From Desulfobacterales bacterium (GTDB lineage Bacteria > Desulfobacterota > Desulfobacteria > Desulfobacterales > JAUCGF01), in contig JAOZRC010000426.1 in NCBI GenBank assembly GCA_029940345.1, forward strand, positions 1 to 5,266: a DNA stretch of 5,266 nt. Direction: 5' to 3'. The notes under the pieces are model-generated. The model had not been told where the DNA came from and did no database searches. It saw nothing but the letters and a program-made list of their open reading frames with translations. The translations under genes were made by a program, and so were the position numbers. The number at the start of each line of letters is the position of its first letter. Position 1 is the first letter of the stretch. This document shows, in pieces, positions 4,941 to 5,266 of this stretch.

Positions 4941-5147
4941 ATGAGTGTAAAACAAGAAGAATTATTGACAGTGGCTGAATTGGCGAAGCGGTGGAAAGTT
5001 ACCAAAGGGAATATATACCGTTTAACACGTCTTAGAACCACTGATAGTATCCCCAGGCGCAAGTTAGGGAAAAACCTTCGCTTTGTAGCATCTGAAGTTG
5101 ACGAGTGGGCAAAGAAACGGGCGCGCATGGCTGTTCATCACCGCTAA
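4941..5147 (+). CDS. AlpA/excisionase-type helix-turn-helix protein (HTH_17-like)
   Basis: This 68-aa protein is a single MerR-like winged helix-turn-helix. LLTVAELAKRWKVTKGNIYRLTR (8-30) is the HTH with the family's L-T--E-A----V----IY pattern; a wing follows at IPRRKLGKNLRF (37-48) and the closing helix V-EVDEWAKKR (49-60). Length and layout fit the excisionase (Xis)/AlpA families, which bend DNA at attachment sites or activate integrase transcription. A good Shine-Dalgarno (AGGAGA, 4928-4933) lies before the ATG. It follows a strong terminator, so it needs its own promoter or read-through; I see no clear -35/-10 in the 33 bp between. Whether it acts as Xis or as a transcription factor cannot be told from sequence; a role at the att site to the left is inference. 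Confidence 0.85.
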   Translation: MSVKQEELLTVAELAKRWKVTKGNIYRLTRLRTTDSIPRRKLGKNLRFVASEVDEWAKKRARMAVHHR

Positions 5148-5209
5148 CATCAAAGCCGATCCGGGTCCACCATACTTTAAACGTGGGGCGGAAAAGTGGT
5201 TAATTATAG

Positions 5210-5266
5210 ATGGGTGAAAATCAATATGACTTCACACTGGAAACCAAAGACCGATTGTTTGCACGT
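5210..5266 (+). CDS. N-terminal start of a gene running off the right edge
   Basis: An ATG at 5210, immediately preceded by an in-frame TAG, opens 19 codons to the window's end with the product MGENQYDFTLETKDRLFAR. The sequence is hydrophilic and protein-like; the phrase KDRLFAR near the N terminus recalls the start of HNH-nuclease-type domains, but 19 residues cannot support a family call. No strong Shine-Dalgarno is seen. A second frame (GTG 5214 or ATG 5226) is also open to the edge and cannot be excluded. It would follow the AlpA-type gene by 62 bp and might share its transcript. Confidence 0.4.
   Translation, partial: MGENQYDFTLETKDRLFAR

Larger units (their letters stand above)
3431..5266 (+). 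mobile_element. Left part of an integrative element inserted at tRNA-Arg(CCT), partial
   Basis: Evidence for an element starting here: the abrupt end of the tRNA fragment at 3430; a visibly more A+T-rich composition than the SDR gene to the left; direct-repeat units typical of integrase or regulator binding (3549-3592); and gene content of integrative elements (DUF6499-like regulator, AlpA-type HTH). All readable genes run rightward, away from the attachment site. No integrase, relaxase or phage structural gene is in view, so ICE, IME, satellite and prophage remain open. The far boundary is outside the window. Confidence 0.65.

Noticed and set aside
4910..5128. 72-codon minus-strand frame opposite the AlpA-type gene
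   Set aside because: The + strand product is a clear HTH with a good ribosome binding site; the minus product has no recognisable features and ends within the terminator-side spacer.
1..5266. CRISPR array
   Set aside because: No repeats of 23-40 bp with regular spacers occur; the only tandem units are the 11-bp ones at 3549-3592, which have no spacers.

Overview
The window joins two kinds of DNA. Positions 1 to about 3382 look like bacterial chromosome. Positions from about 3383 to the right edge look like the start of an integrated genetic element inserted at a tRNA-Arg(CCT) gene. The junction is a 48-bp minus-strand tRNA 3' fragment at 3383-3430: anticodon loop, anticodon 3' stem, T arm, acceptor 3' strand and CCA, with no tRNA 5' half beside it. 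Because the element displaces the 5' half, the element must lie to the right (higher coordinates). The reconstituted full tRNA would sit at its far end, outside the window. The host is probably a Gram-negative of moderate G+C, such as a desulfobacterial or other proteobacterial lineage. This guess rests on an SRPBCC-SDR fusion, a perfect sigma-54 -24/-12 match and families of palindromic intergenic repeats. It is inference, not identification.

Layout. 1-632 holds no convincing complete gene. It carries a possible tail of a CDS entering from the left (3-116), two short hairpins of similar design (177-191, 227-249), a 135-bp palindromic repeat element (262-396), and a sigma-54-type promoter (452-467) that points toward no co-oriented gene. 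Next comes a minus-strand two-gene operon. The upstream gene (3267-1762) encodes a START-like/SRPBCC domain fused to a TIGR01777-type atypical SDR (NAD(P)-dependent epimerase-like) with a C-terminal DUF1731. The downstream gene (1742-633) encodes a membrane protein with about 12 helices and unknown function. Its Shine-Dalgarno lies beside the stop codon of the first gene, so the two are probably co-transcribed and translated in sequence.

Right of the tRNA fragment, 3431-3758 is a 330-bp A+T-rich control region. It contains four consecutive 11-bp direct-repeat units (3549-3592), a plausible sigma-70 promoter overlapping them, and a 72-nt segment (3650-3721) that can fold as a three-way junction. 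A strong ribosome binding site then starts a 340-aa gene (3759-4781). Its N terminus resembles the DUF6499 'transcriptional regulator-like' domain, and its C terminus loosely resembles DUF2285-type DNA-binding domains of integrative elements. A rho-independent terminator follows (4865-4907), then a 68-aa AlpA/excisionase-type helix-turn-helix gene (4941-5147), then the start of another gene that runs off the right edge (5210-).

Taken together the right half resembles the regulatory end of an integrative (possibly conjugative) element: attachment site, candidate integrase arm or operator repeats, a DUF6499-type regulator and an Xis/AlpA-type factor. The integrase itself is not in the window. 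The features most worth testing are the repeat array, the three-way-junction leader and the orphan sigma-54 promoter.
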